From Chloroherpetonaceae bacterium (GTDB lineage Bacteria; Bacteroidota; Chlorobiia; Chlorobiales; Thermochlorobacteraceae): a stretch of DNA of 64,000 nucleotides. The stretch covers positions 1 through 64,000 of the forward strand of contig JANRJQ010000009.1 in assembly GCA_033763895.1 (NCBI GenBank). Reading direction: 5' to 3'. Below the pieces are notes generated by a model that saw nothing but the letters and a program-made list of their open reading frames with translations, was not told where the DNA came from and did not search any database. This document shows, in pieces, positions 63,550 through 64,000 of this stretch. How positions within the stretch are numbered: the first letter of the stretch is position 1; the number at the start of each line of letters is the position of its first letter. A program made the translations under genes and the position numbers.

Positions 63550-64000
63550 TTTGTTAGTCATTTCGGACGGAGCGTAGCGAAGTGAGAAATCTCAGGTTAT
63601 CGGACAGTCGGAGATTTCTCAACGCGAGCTTGACGAGCTTAAGAAATTAACGGAATGACATATTGAGAGGTGGTTGAGCCTGTCGAAACCACCGTGTCAG
63701 TAGCCTTTCTGTCATTCCCGCAAGTCACGAAGTGACGCGTCGGGAATCTGTGGTGAGCACAAAATTTTTCGCGTGTAGGATTCCGAACGCGTTTCGCTTG
63801 TCGGAATGACAAAGAACGAGGTCATTGAGCTTGTCGAAATGACTGAATTTTGTGCCAGTGGTTTCAGGAGGCTCAACCACAACGAAGGTTTTAAGTTTGA
63901 GGAAGGTCAGAGATTTCTCGCTGCACTCGAAATGACAATTTTGTAAATCAGTATTCTCTTTCATTTAACCAAACCCATCGAAAGATGGCCAATCATAAGA
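63550..64000. repeat. Terminal block of dispersed palindromic repeats
   Basis: After the terminator no gene is visible to the window end. 63556-63666 has a TCATTTCGG...GAAATCTC-type unit and a second AGATTTCTC copy. 63667-63764 repeats 60883-60980 (94/98 identity). 63771-63814 repeats 121-164. 63820-63890 has GGTCATT and GTGGTT-type units. An open frame at 63725-63964 crosses the repeats and is spurious. The rest, to 64000, shows nothing further. Confidence 0.8.

Noticed and set aside
63725-63964. 79-codon frame near the window end
   Set aside because: Runs through repeat sequence found in other intergenic places.

Overview
The window looks like a chromosomal segment from a Gram-negative bacterium of the Bacteroidota/Chlorobiota/Ignavibacteriota (FCB) group. 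The main evidence is several secreted proteins that end in a type IX secretion (T9SS) C-terminal sorting domain of the NFPNPFNP / VFDxLGR / SGxYFYxL / TKKMxLxK type. Supporting evidence is weak Shine-Dalgarno sequences, beta-barrel outer-membrane proteins, DUF4296-like lipoproteins, a UbiA-family prenyltransferase and an AT-rich coding style. No rRNA, tRNA, CRISPR array or complete insertion sequence was seen. The species cannot be named from the sequence alone.

Layout. 1-450 holds dispersed palindromic repeats. 450-2560 holds a small HTH-like protein, a tiny two-helix membrane peptide overlapping an unknown Cys-containing protein, and an SpoU rRNA methyltransferase. 3430-9725 is a plus-strand run: cupredoxin, Cache-HAMP adenylate cyclase, outer-membrane barrel, peroxiredoxin, helical secreted protein and UbiA prenyltransferase. 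9733-12847 is a minus-strand operon (riboflavin synthase, unknown membrane protein, LolD-type ATPase, TrpC), opposed by two lipoproteins and CoaE. 14577-21462 holds a glycosyltransferase, a PPOX-PPOX-GNAT fusion, TPR and EVE proteins, and a broken TPR gene joined to the tail of a T9SS-secreted protein. 21646-23456 is a three-gene HipBST-like toxin-antitoxin unit whose kinase has Asn at the catalytic Asp position.

23519-32062 holds membrane, barrel, methyltransferase, rhodanese and jacalin-lectin genes. It then has a nitroreductase, a small membrane protein, an ICMT-family methyltransferase and a type III polyketide synthase, which suggests an alkylresorcinol-like lipid pathway. 32370-38778 carries a dihydrolipoamide acyltransferase close to lipoyl synthase, and a base-excision pair (MutY with an intact C-terminal Nudix box, and an OGG1-type glycosylase) that could cover the 8-oxoguanine (GO) defence. 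38790-46678 has Ppx/GppA, a TPR sensor kinase lacking its phospho-accepting His, an oligopeptide ABC ATPase, a T9SS-secreted PQQ-type sugar dehydrogenase and a divergent GH53 galactanase lipoprotein.

46876-50513 is a compact minus-strand defence island in which a Panacea-domain antitoxin, a PemK/MazF toxin, a DNA methyltransferase, a 62-aa protein and a TdeIII-type endonuclease follow one another with little or no spacing. 50575-53282 holds NamZ (DUF1343), a DUF4149-like protein and a TauE/SafE transporter. 53283-54071 is non-coding and contains a 22-bp tandem repeat. 54072-58524 holds a transglutaminase-like protein, a barrel protein, and an FAD oxidoreductase overlapping a GT2 glycosyltransferase. 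58760-63504 holds two large secreted proteins separated and followed by dense palindromic repeats.

The most notable signals are the co-oriented TA plus restriction-modification block, the two signalling enzymes with lost catalytic residues (HipT-like D to N, histidine kinase H to S), the TPR/T9SS chimera, the GO-repair pair, the PPOX-PPOX-GNAT fusion, the 22-bp tandem repeat and the hairpin repeats whose arms covary.
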